The position numbers were made by a program, and so were the translations under genes. From positions 1,640,989-1,704,988 of the forward strand of contig NZ_LN849007.1 in NCBI RefSeq assembly GCF_001243045.1: a DNA stretch of 64,000 nt, written 5' to 3'. Under the pieces are notes generated by a model, which saw nothing but the letters and a program-made list of their open reading frames with translations, was not told where the DNA came from and did no database searches. Numbering within the stretch: position 1 is the first letter of the stretch; each line of letters opens with the position of its first letter. Of the stretch, positions 18,311 to 27,319 are shown piece after piece. The stretch comes from Clostridium niameyense. GTDB lineage: Bacteria > Bacillota > Clostridia > Clostridiales > Clostridiaceae.

Positions 18311-18781
18311 TTACTTAACATATATACCTGTTGGTTTACTATTAGTACCATATAATACATTCTTAGAATTATTTTTTTCCTCTATTTTAGTTACCTTTCC
18401 AGCTTCATTAATTGTTATTGTTAACGGGAAGGATGCTCCTTTAGTTTTTAATTTTAAAGTACCTTCTTTTAAATACTCTTCTATTTTCTTAGCATCTCCT
18501 GTATTGGTAGTATTTGTAAGTTCAAGCTTTCCATCCTTGCCATATTTTGAGCCTGTCGAGTCCTTTTCTATAGTTCCTTCTGTTATTAATATTTCTGTAG
18601 CATGAGCTATATTTCTACCTAAATTAATATCTGAATCAATGTTGGCATTATTTCTTACCTTTATAAAATTAGGTATTGCAAAGGCTGCAATAATTGCTAT
18701 TATAGCTATAACTACTATAAGTTCTATTAGGGTAAAACCTTTTTTATTTTTAATATTTTTTAATAAATTTCTTCTAAACAT
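18311..18781 (-). CDS. pilA: Major type IV pilin
   Basis: A 156-residue prepilin with a 15-residue basic leader and the perfect signal KKG-FTLIELIVVIAIIAII; Gly before the cut, Phe1 and Glu5 are all present. The mature protein is about 141 residues, with a hydrophobic helix and a globular C-terminal domain rich in Lys, Thr and Gly; there are no cysteines, so no disulfide-bounded loop. This is the only protein here with an ideal signal and the strongest ribosome site (GGAGG), which suits the main filament subunit. PilD (21757-22503) would cleave and methylate it. Confidence 0.93.
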   Translation of the reverse strand: MFRRNLLKNIKNKKGFTLIELIVVIAIIAIIAAFAIPNFIKVRNNANIDSDINLGRNIAHATEILITEGTIEKDSTGSKYGKDGKLELTNTTNTGDAKKIEEYLKEGTLKLKTKGASFPLTITINEAGKVTKIEEKNNSKNVLYGTNSKPTGIYVK

Positions 18782-18799
18782 AAAAAATCCTCCTTATTT

Positions 18800-20005
18800 T
18801 TATTGTATATGATTATAAATATCAAATACCGGTAGTACTATCGCTATAATCATAAAACCTATGATTACACCCATAATTAATATCATTATAGGCTCTAACA
18901 TAGAGGTGAATTGTTGTATATAAGCTTCTAATTCATCATCATAAAAATCCGCTGTCTTATTTAGGATATAATCTAATGAGCCAGATTCCTCACCTATTTT
19001 TACCATAGAACTTAACATAGGTGGGAAGTAGCCTGTCTTATATAATGGTTGTGCTAATCCAGCTCCTTTAACAACTTCCTCTTTTACTTGTATAATCTTA
19101 TTTTCTATAATTTTATTTCCTATAATTTTTGATACTACCTCTAAGCCTTCTACTAAAGTTATTCCGCTAGCTAAAACTGTAGATAGTGTTCTCGTAAATC
19201 TAGAAACTATTATTTTTTCATTTATTTTTTTTAATATAGGGAAATTTAATTTTATTCTATTTAAAATGATTTCTCCTCTTTTAGTTTTAAAATAATATTT
19301 CAGTAAAAACACTATTAAAAGTATAATTGACAGTACTATATACCACTTAGTTTTTAAAATATTACTAATACTCATCATAATCTTAGTAGCTATAGGAAGT
19401 TCCACATTATTATCATCAAACATTCCTATAAATATAGGCATTACAAAAGTTAATATTAAGGTAATCAAACCTAAAGATAAAATTGCTAACATTATAGGAT
19501 AAACCATAGCAGCTTTTACTTTATTGTTTATTTTATTTTCCTTTTCATAATGCTCTGCCATTCTTCTCATTACCACCTCTAAGTTTCCACTAACTTCCCC
19601 TGCCTGTACCATACTTATAAGTAAATCTGGAAAAACTTCTTCTTCTTTTCTCATAGCCTCAGATAGATTTAATCCTTTTCTTATGTTTTCCTCTATAGAA
19701 AACATACTTCCCTTTAACCTTTTATTTGTAAGTTGTTCCCCTAATACATTCAAAGAGTTAGTAATGTTAGAACCTGCATTTATCATAGTATAAAATTGCC
19801 TACAAAATATTGCTATATCTTTAATTTTTACTTTCGTCATCCATTTAATTTTTAAATTTTTTTCTTTTGATAGCGGCTGCACCCTAAGGGGATAGTAATT
19901 ATTGCTTTTTATCATGCTTAATACTTCATCTTTATCCTTAGCCTTATATATCCCCTCTAACCTCTCTCCATTTTTGTTCATTATTTTATACTTAAAATTG
20001 GCCAT
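18800..20005 (-). CDS. pilC: PilC type IV pilus inner-membrane platform protein
   Basis: A 401-residue polytopic protein of the GspF/PilC family. Two related T2SF domains (about 68-190 and 270-392) each contain the family core, seen as EVSGNLEVVMRRMAEHYEKE and EESGSLDYILNKTADFYDDE, with membrane segments near 165-195, 215-235 and 370-400. It forms the platform on which the PilB motor turns pilins into the filament. Start ATG 20005 follows GAGGTGAG. The 38-base gap to pilB indicates one operon. Confidence 0.94.
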   Translation of the reverse strand: MANFKYKIMNKNGERLEGIYKAKDKDEVLSMIKSNNYYPLRVQPLSKEKNLKIKWMTKVKIKDIAIFCRQFYTMINAGSNITNSLNVLGEQLTNKRLKGSMFSIEENIRKGLNLSEAMRKEEEVFPDLLISMVQAGEVSGNLEVVMRRMAEHYEKENKINNKVKAAMVYPIMLAILSLGLITLILTFVMPIFIGMFDDNNVELPIATKIMMSISNILKTKWYIVLSIILLIVFLLKYYFKTKRGEIILNRIKLNFPILKKINEKIIVSRFTRTLSTVLASGITLVEGLEVVSKIIGNKIIENKIIQVKEEVVKGAGLAQPLYKTGYFPPMLSSMVKIGEESGSLDYILNKTADFYDDELEAYIQQFTSMLEPIMILIMGVIIGFMIIAIVLPVFDIYNHIQ

Positions 20006-20043
20006 TTAAAAGCTCACCTCTTTTAACTTTAGTCATCTATTTT

Positions 20044-21735
20044 TTAAAAATCTCTAAGATAAGCTATTTTTAAAAATTCTTCTAGAGTAGTTTGTCCTTT
20101 TAATACCAATTCCCTACAAGACATTTTTATGGTTTTCATGCCGTTTTTTATAGACAACTCTTGTAAATCATCACTACTTTTGTTTTGCATAATCATCTCT
20201 ACATGTTCCCTTCCTATTTCCATTATTTCAAAAACTCCTGTTCTACCTATATAACCTGTATTCTTACAATATCCACAACCCTGTCCTTTGTATAGCATCA
20301 ATTTTTTATTTTTATTTATATCCAATATATCCTTCTCCTGCTCATTAGCTTCATGAGATTCTATACAATAAGGACATATTTTTCTTACAAGTCTTTGAGA
20401 TATTACCCCAGATAATGAGGTAGATATTAAATAAGGCATTACTCCCATATCTTTAAGCCTTATTATTGAAGATGCTGAATCATTGGTATGAATAGTACTT
20501 AGAACTAAATGCCCTGTAATAGCTGCCCTTATGGCAATTTCTGCAGTTTCTCTATCTCTTATTTCACCTATCATTATAATATCTGGATCTTGTCTTAATA
20601 TTGAACGAAGACCATTTGCAAAGGTCAATCCCGCTTTTGTATTAACATTAACTTGATTTACTCCTTGTAAAACATATTCTACTGGATCTTCTATGGTAAC
20701 TATATTATTTTTGCTATCATTTAAATCATTTAATAGAGTATATAAGGTAGTAGATTTTCCACTTCCTGTAGGTCCTGTAACTAAAATTATTCCATGAGGA
20801 CTTTTTATTATTTTTTCTATTTTTTCAATATCCTCTTTCTCCATATTTAATTTATCTTTTCCAATTAAATAATTTTCCCTATTTAATATTCTTATAACTA
20901 CTTTTTCTCCGAAAACTGTAGGAAGAGTGGATACCCTAAGATCTATTTCTTTTTTATTAATTTTCTTTAAAATTCTTCCATCTTGTGGAATTCTCTTTTC
21001 TGCAATATCTAAATTGGCAAGTATTTTTATTCTTGTAACCAAGGGTACTAAACTATCCTTTGAAATAGTAGATATCTGTTGCAATTCACCATCTATTCTG
21101 TATCTTATTTTAACTAATTCGTCAAAAGGTTCTATGTGTATATCACTAGCTCTAGATTGTATTGCATTTTGAATGAGGGAATCTAATATTTTTACTACAG
21201 GAGCATTTTTTATATCATCAAATTCTATATTTTCTATTTCCTTTTCTTTAATATCTTTTTTATTTTCTCTCCTTAACTCTTGTGCTACTTCTTGAACATA
21301 TTGATCTATATAATACCTTTCAATAGCTCTTTTTATTTCTTGTCTGGTAGCAACAAAAGGCTCTACATCATAACCTGAAACGATCTTTACATCATCTATA
21401 GCAAATATATTTAAAGGATCCCACATAGCCACTTGTATCTTATTGTCTTTAAACCCTATAGGAACTAATAAGTGTTTTAATGCTAATTTCTCTGGTATAA
21501 CTTTTATTGCTTCTTTATTAATATTTATCATATTTATATCAACTTTTTTAATTCCCAGTTGTTGACTTATAGCCTCCATTATATTCTCTTCTGTTATTAT
21601 TTTTTCATCTATTAATATCTCACCTAATTTTTTACCCTTACTTTTTTGTTTATTCAAAGCTGACTTTAATTGTTCCTTTGTTATCTTATTAGCTTCAACT
21701 AATATATCTCCTAACTTTTTCTTTTTTAAATCCAT
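20044..21735 (-). CDS. pilB: PilB type IV pilus extension ATPase
   Basis: A 563-residue GspE/PilB hexameric ATPase. An MshE-type N-terminal domain (about 1-150) of the kind able to bind c-di-GMP in some relatives is followed by the catalytic core: Walker A GPTGSGKSTT, an Asp-box region containing TIEDPVEY, Walker B IMIGEIRDRETAEIA, and the His box with TGHLVLSTIHTND. Four cysteines (CPYC and CGYC, about 460-490) form the zinc-binding element characteristic of extension motors. It drives filament extension with PilC. No retraction ATPase (PilT) is encoded nearby. Confidence 0.95.
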   Translation of the reverse strand: MDLKKKKLGDILVEANKITKEQLKSALNKQKSKGKKLGEILIDEKIITEENIMEAISQQLGIKKVDINMININKEAIKVIPEKLALKHLLVPIGFKDNKIQVAMWDPLNIFAIDDVKIVSGYDVEPFVATRQEIKRAIERYYIDQYVQEVAQELRRENKKDIKEKEIENIEFDDIKNAPVVKILDSLIQNAIQSRASDIHIEPFDELVKIRYRIDGELQQISTISKDSLVPLVTRIKILANLDIAEKRIPQDGRILKKINKKEIDLRVSTLPTVFGEKVVIRILNRENYLIGKDKLNMEKEDIEKIEKIIKSPHGIILVTGPTGSGKSTTLYTLLNDLNDSKNNIVTIEDPVEYVLQGVNQVNVNTKAGLTFANGLRSILRQDPDIIMIGEIRDRETAEIAIRAAITGHLVLSTIHTNDSASSIIRLKDMGVMPYLISTSLSGVISQRLVRKICPYCIESHEANEQEKDILDINKNKKLMLYKGQGCGYCKNTGYIGRTGVFEIMEIGREHVEMIMQNKSSDDLQELSIKNGMKTIKMSCRELVLKGQTTLEEFLKIAYLRDF

Positions 21736-21756
21736 AAAAATACATCCTTTTAATAA

Positions 21757-22503
21757 TTAGAATAATGTTATATACCATAAAAATATTTTTTCTCCAAAAA
21801 ATATAGAAAATATAGAGGCCATAGCAATGTATGGTACAAAAGGCATATAATCTTTTTTATCCTTTTTTTTAAGCAAAATTAAAATTATCCCCATAACTCC
21901 ACCGAAAATAAAAGAAAGCATTAAAGTTATAGCTGTAAGCTTTACCCCTAAAAACAATCCTACTATTAAACAAATATCTAAATCTCCAGTTCCCATAGAA
22001 TTTGTAATAAAAATTATGCTGCCCATAACAATTAAAGATAATAAAGCTCCATATATATATATACTTATATTATGTTTTAAGTAAAATTTTTCTATAAGTA
22101 TAAAAATTATGGCTAAAACAGCAAAAGGTATTGTGGTTTTAGAATAAACATTTGTGGTATCTAAATCAATTATTGCTATAGATAAAATAAAACAAATTAA
22201 TGTTATATTTTTAACAAAATAAAAACTAACTCCATAAAAATTATAAATTACTAAAAATAATAAACCGGTACTTATCTCTATAATTGGATACTTAATAGAT
22301 ATTTTACTTTGACAATATCTACATTTTCCTTGTAAAAAAATATAACTTATTACTGGAATCAGATCATAAGGTTTTATTAAATTATTACAACTTCCACAAT
22401 GAGATGGAGGGTACACTATAGATTCTCCTTTAGGTATTCTATAAATACACACATTTAAAAAGCTTCCCATAATTAACCCTAAAATAAAAACTATAATTTT
22501 CAT
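21757..22503 (-). CDS. pilD: Prepilin peptidase / N-methyltransferase
   Basis: A 248-residue polytopic membrane enzyme of the A24 aspartic peptidase family that removes prepilin leaders and methylates the new N-terminus. The cytoplasmic N-terminal domain carries two cysteine pairs (CGSC and CRYC) as in bifunctional PilD. The two catalytic aspartates appear in AIIDLDT and in the GTGDLDICL (GxGD) motif. About seven to eight membrane segments. ATG 22503 follows GAGGTGTG; an ATG at 22521 lies before that site. It is the first gene of the pilus locus, 21 bases before pilB. Confidence 0.93.
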   Translation of the reverse strand: MKIIVFILGLIMGSFLNVCIYRIPKGESIVYPPSHCGSCNNLIKPYDLIPVISYIFLQGKCRYCQSKISIKYPIIEISTGLLFLVIYNFYGVSFYFVKNITLICFILSIAIIDLDTTNVYSKTTIPFAVLAIIFILIEKFYLKHNISIYIYGALLSLIVMGSIIFITNSMGTGDLDICLIVGLFLGVKLTAITLMLSFIFGGVMGIILILLKKKDKKDYMPFVPYIAMASIFSIFFGEKIFLWYITLF

Positions 22504-22774
22504 ACTTAATACACACCTCATAGTTTTATATAATATGTTTTGAAAAATAAATTTTATTAATTGTATAATTTTGTATATTATACAATTTTTTATTTAATTA
22601 TATTATTATTATAAGTAATTTAAATTATTTATTCAATGATTTGCATGGTATTTTTTTCTATAATTTTCAATTAAATCATATTATATTTTTTATTTAATTT
22701 AATAATACTTTTATTACTTTTGGGAAAACTAAAATATATTGAAAATTAAGCTTATTTAAAGGAGGTTCAATATA

Positions 22775-23131
22775 ATGAAAGAAGATAATAAAACTGGATC
22801 TACCATAGTAAATTATCTATTAAGGCTTATTCTAGTGGCTATTATATTAGGAATAACCTCATTTTTAACTCCTGGATTTAGTATTTCAGGATTTTGGGCA
22901 TTTATATTAGCTGCTATAGTTATAACCGTTATAGATTATTTAGTAGAATCAATTATAAAAGTCGATGCTTCACCTTTTGGAAAAGGCTTTAAGGGTTTTG
23001 TAATTTCTGCTATAATACTCTATTTAACACAGTTTATAGTTCCTACTATGAAAGTTTCCTTAATAGGAGCAATTTTAGCTTCTATTGTTATAGGAATATT
23101 AGATGCTATTTTGCCTGGAAGAGCTATGTAA
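22775..23131 (+). CDS. Small four-helix membrane protein, phage holin superfamily IV type
   Basis: A 118-residue, very hydrophobic protein with about four membrane segments (about 12-30, 37-58, 72-92, 95-115) and the sequence pattern of the Phage_holin_4_2 / YvlD-type family. Such genes are usually chromosomal in Firmicutes and not part of phages; nothing phage-like surrounds this one. It stands alone, with AGGAGG before ATG 22775 and its own terminator. Function unknown; a holin activity should not be assumed. The gap before it (22504-22774) is AT-rich with a weak hairpin at about 22557-22591. Confidence 0.8.
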   Translation: MKEDNKTGSTIVNYLLRLILVAIILGITSFLTPGFSISGFWAFILAAIVITVIDYLVESIIKVDASPFGKGFKGFVISAIILYLTQFIVPTMKVSLIGAILASIVIGILDAILPGRAM

Positions 23132-23133
23132 AT

Positions 23134-23172
23134 AAAAAAATCGTCTTTTAAATCTTAAAAGACGATTTTTTA
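23134..23172 (+). terminator. Rho-independent terminator
   Basis: AAAAATCGTCTTTTA and TAAAAGACGATTTTT form a 15-bp stem with a five-base loop followed by T residues, directly after the stop of the holin-like gene. Confidence 0.9.
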
Positions 23173-23232
23173 TTACTTCATTCTGGATTTCATATAATTG
23201 TTCTTTTTTATCTGTAAATCTTTGGTAACAAA

Positions 23233-23892
23233 TTAAAATTCTTTTTTTTGTATTTTTCTTGACAAAAGATAAGAACCACTTACAAGCAAAGCAGAAATAC
23301 CTAAGTTTGTAAAAATAAATATTACAGTATTGGAATGGAAATAATTAATAGTTGTCATAACACGAGTGTAAAAAACATTATTTTTCATTAAGTAATTCAC
23401 AAGTGGAATACCAATGACAAAACAAGCTATATAAGGTAATATTGCCATTATACTTGCTTTCGAGTATTCAAACTTAAAGTAAAATGGATATTGAATGCTG
23501 ATAAAAAACAAGGCAATAAATGTTAATATTAATAAAAATTCAATTCCATATACCCAATCAATACTTCCTTTAGAAATCACAGAAAGTACAATAAAAATTA
23601 TAAATGATACAATAGCAGTAAGAGCCACAATAATAAGAGAAAACAAATATCTGCTCAATATATTTGCAGATTTCTTTATTGGCAAAATACCATACAGTTT
23701 TCCAAAACTACTACATTCAGAAATAGAAAATACAATATTTAACATAAAAACAACAAAAGTTAAAGTAACTATCATACTTGTACCCAAATCAGCTACTATC
23801 CCAAGAATAACTGGAATAATCATAAAAAAAATCATAAATTTAGCAAGGGGTTTTATTGTATAAAAATCTAGTTTAATCAAATTTTTAATCAT
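23233..23892 (-). CDS. ABC-2 type transporter permease of a YtrA-type operon
   Basis: A 219-residue integral membrane protein with about six membrane segments, including an N-terminal LIKLDFYTIKP start typical of ABC-2 permeases in which the first residues run along the membrane before helix 1. It follows the ATPase gene by 15 bases and would form the membrane half of the exporter. AAAGGAG precedes ATG 23892. Its substrate is not evident; related YtrA-linked systems respond to cell-envelope stress or peptide antibiotics. Confidence 0.8.
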   Translation of the reverse strand: MIKNLIKLDFYTIKPLAKFMIFFMIIPVILGIVADLGTSMIVTLTFVVFMLNIVFSISECSSFGKLYGILPIKKSANILSRYLFSLIIVALTAIVSFIIFIVLSVISKGSIDWVYGIEFLLILTFIALFFISIQYPFYFKFEYSKASIMAILPYIACFVIGIPLVNYLMKNNVFYTRVMTTINYFHSNTVIFIFTNLGISALLVSGSYLLSRKIQKKEF

Positions 23893-23907
23893 TGTAGTAC
23901 TTCTCCT

Positions 23908-24759
23908 TTACTTTTTCAAATCTATATGAATTAAAATTTCATCAATTATTGCTTTTTCAATAATAATATCTTCTGTAATGTATTTCATATTCTGAACATC
24001 TAACAATGCTGAAAATCCAGTTTTTCGTCGTTGAATACCTATTAAATGGTTTTCCATTTCAGAACTTAATTCTTCAACACCACCTTTAGCAATGCAATAT
24101 CTTTCAAAAAGTTGGTCTTTAGTTCCTGTATAAAATACTTTTCCATTGTTTATAATAGTAAGAAAGTCCGCAATATTATCTAGGTCTGATGTTATATGTG
24201 TTGAAAAAAGGACGCTATTGTTTTCATCTTCTATATACTCTAAAAGAATATCTAATAATTCATCACGAGCAACGGGATCTAGTCCACTTGTTGGCTCATC
24301 TAAAATCAACAATCTTGCCTTATGAGATAAAGCTACCGCTAACATAAGTTTCATTTTCATACCTTTGGAGAGTTCCTTTACTTTTTTATTCTGCAATAGA
24401 TTAAGTTTTTTTAAATAAGTATGAAATGTATTTGTATCCCATTTTTTATAGAACGGAGAGAGTGCTGACTCTACATCTGATATTTTCCAATCTTCCACAA
24501 AAAACAAATTATCAAATACAACCGCTATATCTTGTTTAAAGTCATAAGTATCCATTATATCATTTCCAAAAATTTTTACTAAACCATTATCTTTTTCTAA
24601 TAATTCTAAAATCAGCTTTATAGTGGTGGCTTTTCCAGTCCCGTTTTTTCCAATTAACCCCATAATGAAGCCCTTTTGCAGGGAAAATGGAATGTTATTC
24701 AACTTAAAATTATTGAATTCTTTCGTAAGATTATAAACTTCTAGTACATTGTTATTCAT
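23908..24759 (-). CDS. ABC transporter ATPase with altered Walker A
   Basis: A 283-residue ATP-binding subunit. Signature motif LSKGMKMKLMLAVAL and Walker B LLILDEPTSGLDP are present, and the H-loop appears as STHIT. Walker A reads GKNGTGKATT: the Ser/Thr that follows the Lys and holds magnesium is Ala, encoded by GCC where ACC would give Thr. This could weaken ATP hydrolysis or reflect a point mutation. The C-terminal 60 residues form a small accessory domain usual in this subfamily. The start overlaps the regulator gene by eight bases, and the permease follows, so all three are one operon. Confidence 0.88.
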   Translation of the reverse strand: MNNNVLEVYNLTKEFNNFKLNNIPFSLQKGFIMGLIGKNGTGKATTIKLILELLEKDNGLVKIFGNDIMDTYDFKQDIAVVFDNLFFVEDWKISDVESALSPFYKKWDTNTFHTYLKKLNLLQNKKVKELSKGMKMKLMLAVALSHKARLLILDEPTSGLDPVARDELLDILLEYIEDENNSVLFSTHITSDLDNIADFLTIINNGKVFYTGTKDQLFERYCIAKGGVEELSSEMENHLIGIQRRKTGFSALLDVQNMKYITEDIIIEKAIIDEILIHIDLKK

Positions 24760-25129
24760 GATTTAACTCCTCCATTAAAAATTGTAATATTTGAATTAGT
24801 TCATCATCTGATTTCTTTAGAATCTTGGCACATTTTCTTATTTCTCTAAAATGCTTTTCAATACTATTTAACAATTTTTCTTCTATAACATTTCGATTAA
24901 TTTCTTTTACATAACACCCTTTTCCTTGAACAATCATAATATACCCGTCATTTTCTAAATCTGTATAAGCTCTGGTGGTTGTAATTACGCTTACTTTCAA
25001 TTCTCTTGATAAGTGCCTAATGGATGGGAGAAGTTGTCCCTCCGATATATTACCTGATAATATCTCCTCTTTTATTTGTTCATAAATTTGTTGATAAATA
25101 GGCATATATGATGAATTTTGTATAATCAT
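24752..25129 (-). CDS. GntR-family regulator, YtrA subfamily
   Basis: A short (125-residue) transcription factor: an N-terminal winged helix-turn-helix of the GntR type (about 8-75, with YEQIKEEILSGNISEGQLLP and SVITTTRAYTDLENDGYI) and a short C-terminal helical dimerisation tail, the layout of the YtrA subfamily. It is the first gene of an operon with an ABC ATPase and permease and probably represses it until an inducer, often an envelope-active antibiotic, appears. ATG 25129 matches the family start; 18 further in-frame codons upstream do not look like part of the domain. Confidence 0.87.
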   Translation of the reverse strand: MIIQNSSYMPIYQQIYEQIKEEILSGNISEGQLLPSIRHLSRELKVSVITTTRAYTDLENDGYIMIVQGKGCYVKEINRNVIEEKLLNSIEKHFREIRKCAKILKKSDDELIQILQFLMEELNHE

Positions 25130-25211
25130 TTCATAAGCCTTTGTCAATAATAAGCATACAAATCTTTTAAAATAAATGCACATTATTAGCTTTATACGTT
25201 TATGAATTTCT

Positions 25212-25242
25212 TTAACAATTCTACCTTTATTTATTGTATAAT
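25212..25242 (+). promoter_or_regulatory. Possible promoter of the flavin split-barrel gene
   Basis: A perfect TATAAT lies at 25237-25242, 34 bases before the start codon. The best upstream partner, TTAACA at 25212-25217, has a 19-base spacer, so only the -10 box is strong. Confidence 0.45.
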
Positions 25243-25275
25243 AGATTTATATCCTAAATAAGGAGTGATTTAAAA

Positions 25276-25740
25276 TTGTTTAAAAAGATGAGAAGAAAAG
25301 ATAAAATAATTTCTAAAGATGATATTATATTTATACTAAACAAGGGTAATTTCGGAATACTATCTACCGTAGATACTAATGGATATGGTTATGGAGTACC
25401 TTTAAATTATGTGTATAAAAATAATTCTATTTATTTTCATTGTGCTCCTGTTGGTGAAAAACTTGAAAATATAAAAAATAATAATAAAGTTTCTTTTTGT
25501 GTAACTAATAATGTCGAGATACTTAATTCTAAATTTGATACAAACTATGAAAGTGTAATAATCTTTGGAAAAGCTTACGAAATTTTTGGACAAGAAAAAG
25601 ATGAAGCACTTTTATATCTTATTGATAAATATTCTAAAGATTTTATGGATGAAGGAAAGAAGTATATTGAAAATTCCAAAGATAAAATAAAAGTTATAAA
25701 AATTGACATAGAACATAGCTCTGGTAAAGCTCAAAAATAA
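25276..25740 (+). CDS. Pyridoxamine 5'-phosphate oxidase family (NimA-like) flavin protein
   Basis: A 154-residue single-domain protein with the FMN-binding split-barrel fold. It begins with MRRKDKIISKDD, the usual opening of NimA/Pnp-oxidase-like clostridial proteins, followed by GILSTVDTNGYGYGVPLNYVY and IYFHCAPVGEKLENIKNNNKV, where family members bind flavin. Some relatives reduce nitroimidazoles; others are of unknown role, so no substrate is assigned. TTG 25276 lies ten bases after AAGGAG; ATG 25288 is an alternative but is 22 bases away. Confidence 0.85.
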   Translation: MFKKMRRKDKIISKDDIIFILNKGNFGILSTVDTNGYGYGVPLNYVYKNNSIYFHCAPVGEKLENIKNNNKVSFCVTNNVEILNSKFDTNYESVIIFGKAYEIFGQEKDEALLYLIDKYSKDFMDEGKKYIENSKDKIKVIKIDIEHSSGKAQK

Positions 25741-25754
25741 ATATTTTATAAAAC

Positions 25755-25802
25755 AAAAATACTATTAAATAAACTAATTTTAGTTAATTTAATAGTATTT
25801 TT
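25755..25802 (+). terminator. Terminator between convergent genes
   Basis: A 16-bp inverted repeat, AAAAATACTATTAAAT with ATTTAATAGTATTTTT, ends in T residues on both strands and separates the flavin protein gene from the convergent NifX-like gene. Confidence 0.75.
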
Positions 25803-25829
25803 ATAGATAATTAAGTATATTTTTATTAT

Positions 25830-26183
25830 CTATTTGTGATGATCACCATGATAATTGCACATCACCTTTTTATCTTGTAGTTCTCCGTTTAAATATTTTT
25901 CTACTACATCCTCAATTTTTCCTGATGCTCCTCTTATAACTTTTAACCCTTCTTGCTTTAAAGCATCATAAGCTCCTTGACCAATGCCTCCTGTAATAAC
26001 TAATTCTACTCCTTCCTCTACTAATAATTTAGATAAACCTCCATGGTTATGTTGTAGAGTTTCTGCAGAAATTTCTTTAACATTTTTAACGTTATCATCT
26101 TCTATAGTCATTACAGCAAAACTTTTACTTTTACCAAAATGCTGATTTATATTTTCTCCATTTTTAGGCATTGCTATTTTCAT
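25830..26183 (-). CDS. NifX/NifB-family iron-molybdenum cluster-binding-like protein
   Basis: A 117-residue protein of the dinitrogenase iron-molybdenum cofactor (NifX/MTH1175) family with the RNase-H-like fold: it opens MKIAMPKNGENINQHFGKSKSF and contains LLVEEGVELVITGGIGQGAYDAL. The C-terminus ends in a Cys/His-rich CNYHGDHHK tail that could bind metal. Such stand-alone proteins occur widely in anaerobes without nitrogenase and are thought to handle metal clusters; the function is unproven. No nif genes are nearby. Start ATG 26183 has GGAGTG upstream. Confidence 0.88.
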   Translation of the reverse strand: MKIAMPKNGENINQHFGKSKSFAVMTIEDDNVKNVKEISAETLQHNHGGLSKLLVEEGVELVITGGIGQGAYDALKQEGLKVIRGASGKIEDVVEKYLNGELQDKKVMCNYHGDHHK

Positions 26184-26255
26184 CTATATCACACTCCAAT
26201 AAATAATTTATATTGGTATGATAACACATTATTATTAAATTTCCAATAAATGCGT

Positions 26256-27146
26256 TTATATATCTATAATATGATTTTGCCTATGTTTTCCCATAAAGAA
26301 CACTGCAAGAGCACCCGGTCCTCCATAGGTTCCTACTACTGGTCCTACATAATTTATTATTATTTCCTTAACATTAATTGATTTTAAGATTTTTTGCTTT
26401 AACTTTTCTGCGTCTTCTATACATTCTCCATGACAAATGCAGACTACTGATTCTTCTGGATTTTCAATTTTTTCTATTACAAACTCAGCTAGTTTAGATA
26501 TAACCGCTTTTCTTCCCTTTGCCTTACGAATAACTATAACTCTTCCTTCATCATTTAATGTAAGAATAGGCTTTATATTTAGCATTTTTCCAACTAGAGC
26601 TGCTGCAGTAGAGATTCTGCCCCCATTTTTTAAATACTCCAAGTCATCTACTGTAATATAAGTATTTAATTTAAGTTTATTATTATTTAAAAACTCAACA
26701 ATCTCATCAATAGTTGATCCCTTTTCTTTCATATTTAAAGCAACATCCACTGCAAGACCTTGTCCTAATGAAGCTGTTAATATATCTACTATTTCTATTT
26801 TTGCATTAATATATTCATCTAATATCATATTTTTAGCTATATTGGCACTATTGTAAGTTCCACTTAAACCTGAAGATACACAGACGTATAATATATCTTT
26901 ATCTTGTTTGATATATTTTTCAAAAATTTTATAAAAAGCATCTGGACTTGGTTGTGAGGTCTTGGGAATTTCGCCCTGTCTCATTCCTTCATAAAACTCT
27001 TTATAAGAAAGGCTTTGTCCAAAATCATCCAAATATTCTTTTCCTTTAAAACTACAAGTTAATCTAACATACGGTATATTATTATTTTTTATATATTCAC
27101 TTGGTAAATCACAACAAGAATCTGTCATTATTATATAATTCTTCAT
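26256..27146 (-). CDS. DegV family fatty-acid-binding protein
   Basis: A 296-residue two-domain DegV (EDD-fold) protein. The N-terminal domain starts IIMTDSCCDLPSEYI and includes PKTSQPSPDAFY and CVSSGLSGTYNSAN, where the family binds a fatty-acid carboxylate with Ser/Thr residues; the second domain contains LKNGGRISTAAALVGKMLNIKP. Proteins such as FakB bind acyl chains for the kinase FakA, which is not encoded here. The gene is monocistronic, with AAAGGAG before ATG 27146. Confidence 0.93.
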   Translation of the reverse strand: MKNYIIMTDSCCDLPSEYIKNNNIPYVRLTCSFKGKEYLDDFGQSLSYKEFYEGMRQGEIPKTSQPSPDAFYKIFEKYIKQDKDILYVCVSSGLSGTYNSANIAKNMILDEYINAKIEIVDILTASLGQGLAVDVALNMKEKGSTIDEIVEFLNNNKLKLNTYITVDDLEYLKNGGRISTAAALVGKMLNIKPILTLNDEGRVIVIRKAKGRKAVISKLAEFVIEKIENPEESVVCICHGECIEDAEKLKQKILKSINVKEIIINYVGPVVGTYGGPGALAVFFMGKHRQNHIIDI

Positions 27147-27243
27147 TCACAATCTCCTTTTTTTAAAATTTATTTATATAAATAATATATCAAAAATTGC
27201 GAAAAAATATAATATACTTTTATTATTATCTCTAAAATATATA

Positions 27244-27285
27244 AAAACATGTATTAATAATTTTTTTCTACAAAATACATGTTTT
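27244..27285 (-). terminator. Terminator of the CPBP protease gene
   Basis: AAAACATGTATT and AATACATGTTTT form a 12-bp stem with a T tract on the minus strand, just after the stop at 27320. Confidence 0.75.
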
Positions 27286-27319
27286 CATAAATATATTGAT
27301 AAAATTTTTCTAACTATTT

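Noticed and set aside
22557-22591. Hairpin AATTGTATAAT / ATTATACAATT before the pilus operon
   Set aside because: No gene ends there on either strand, so it is not a terminator; it may overlap the pilD promoter, but the AT-only stem is weak evidence.
22775-23131. Reading the holin-like gene as a sign of a prophage
   Set aside because: No other phage gene is nearby, it has its own promoter region and terminator, and this family is mostly chromosomal in Firmicutes.
25830-26183. Reading the NifX-like protein as evidence of nitrogen fixation
   Set aside because: The family occurs widely without nitrogenase and no nif gene is in the window.
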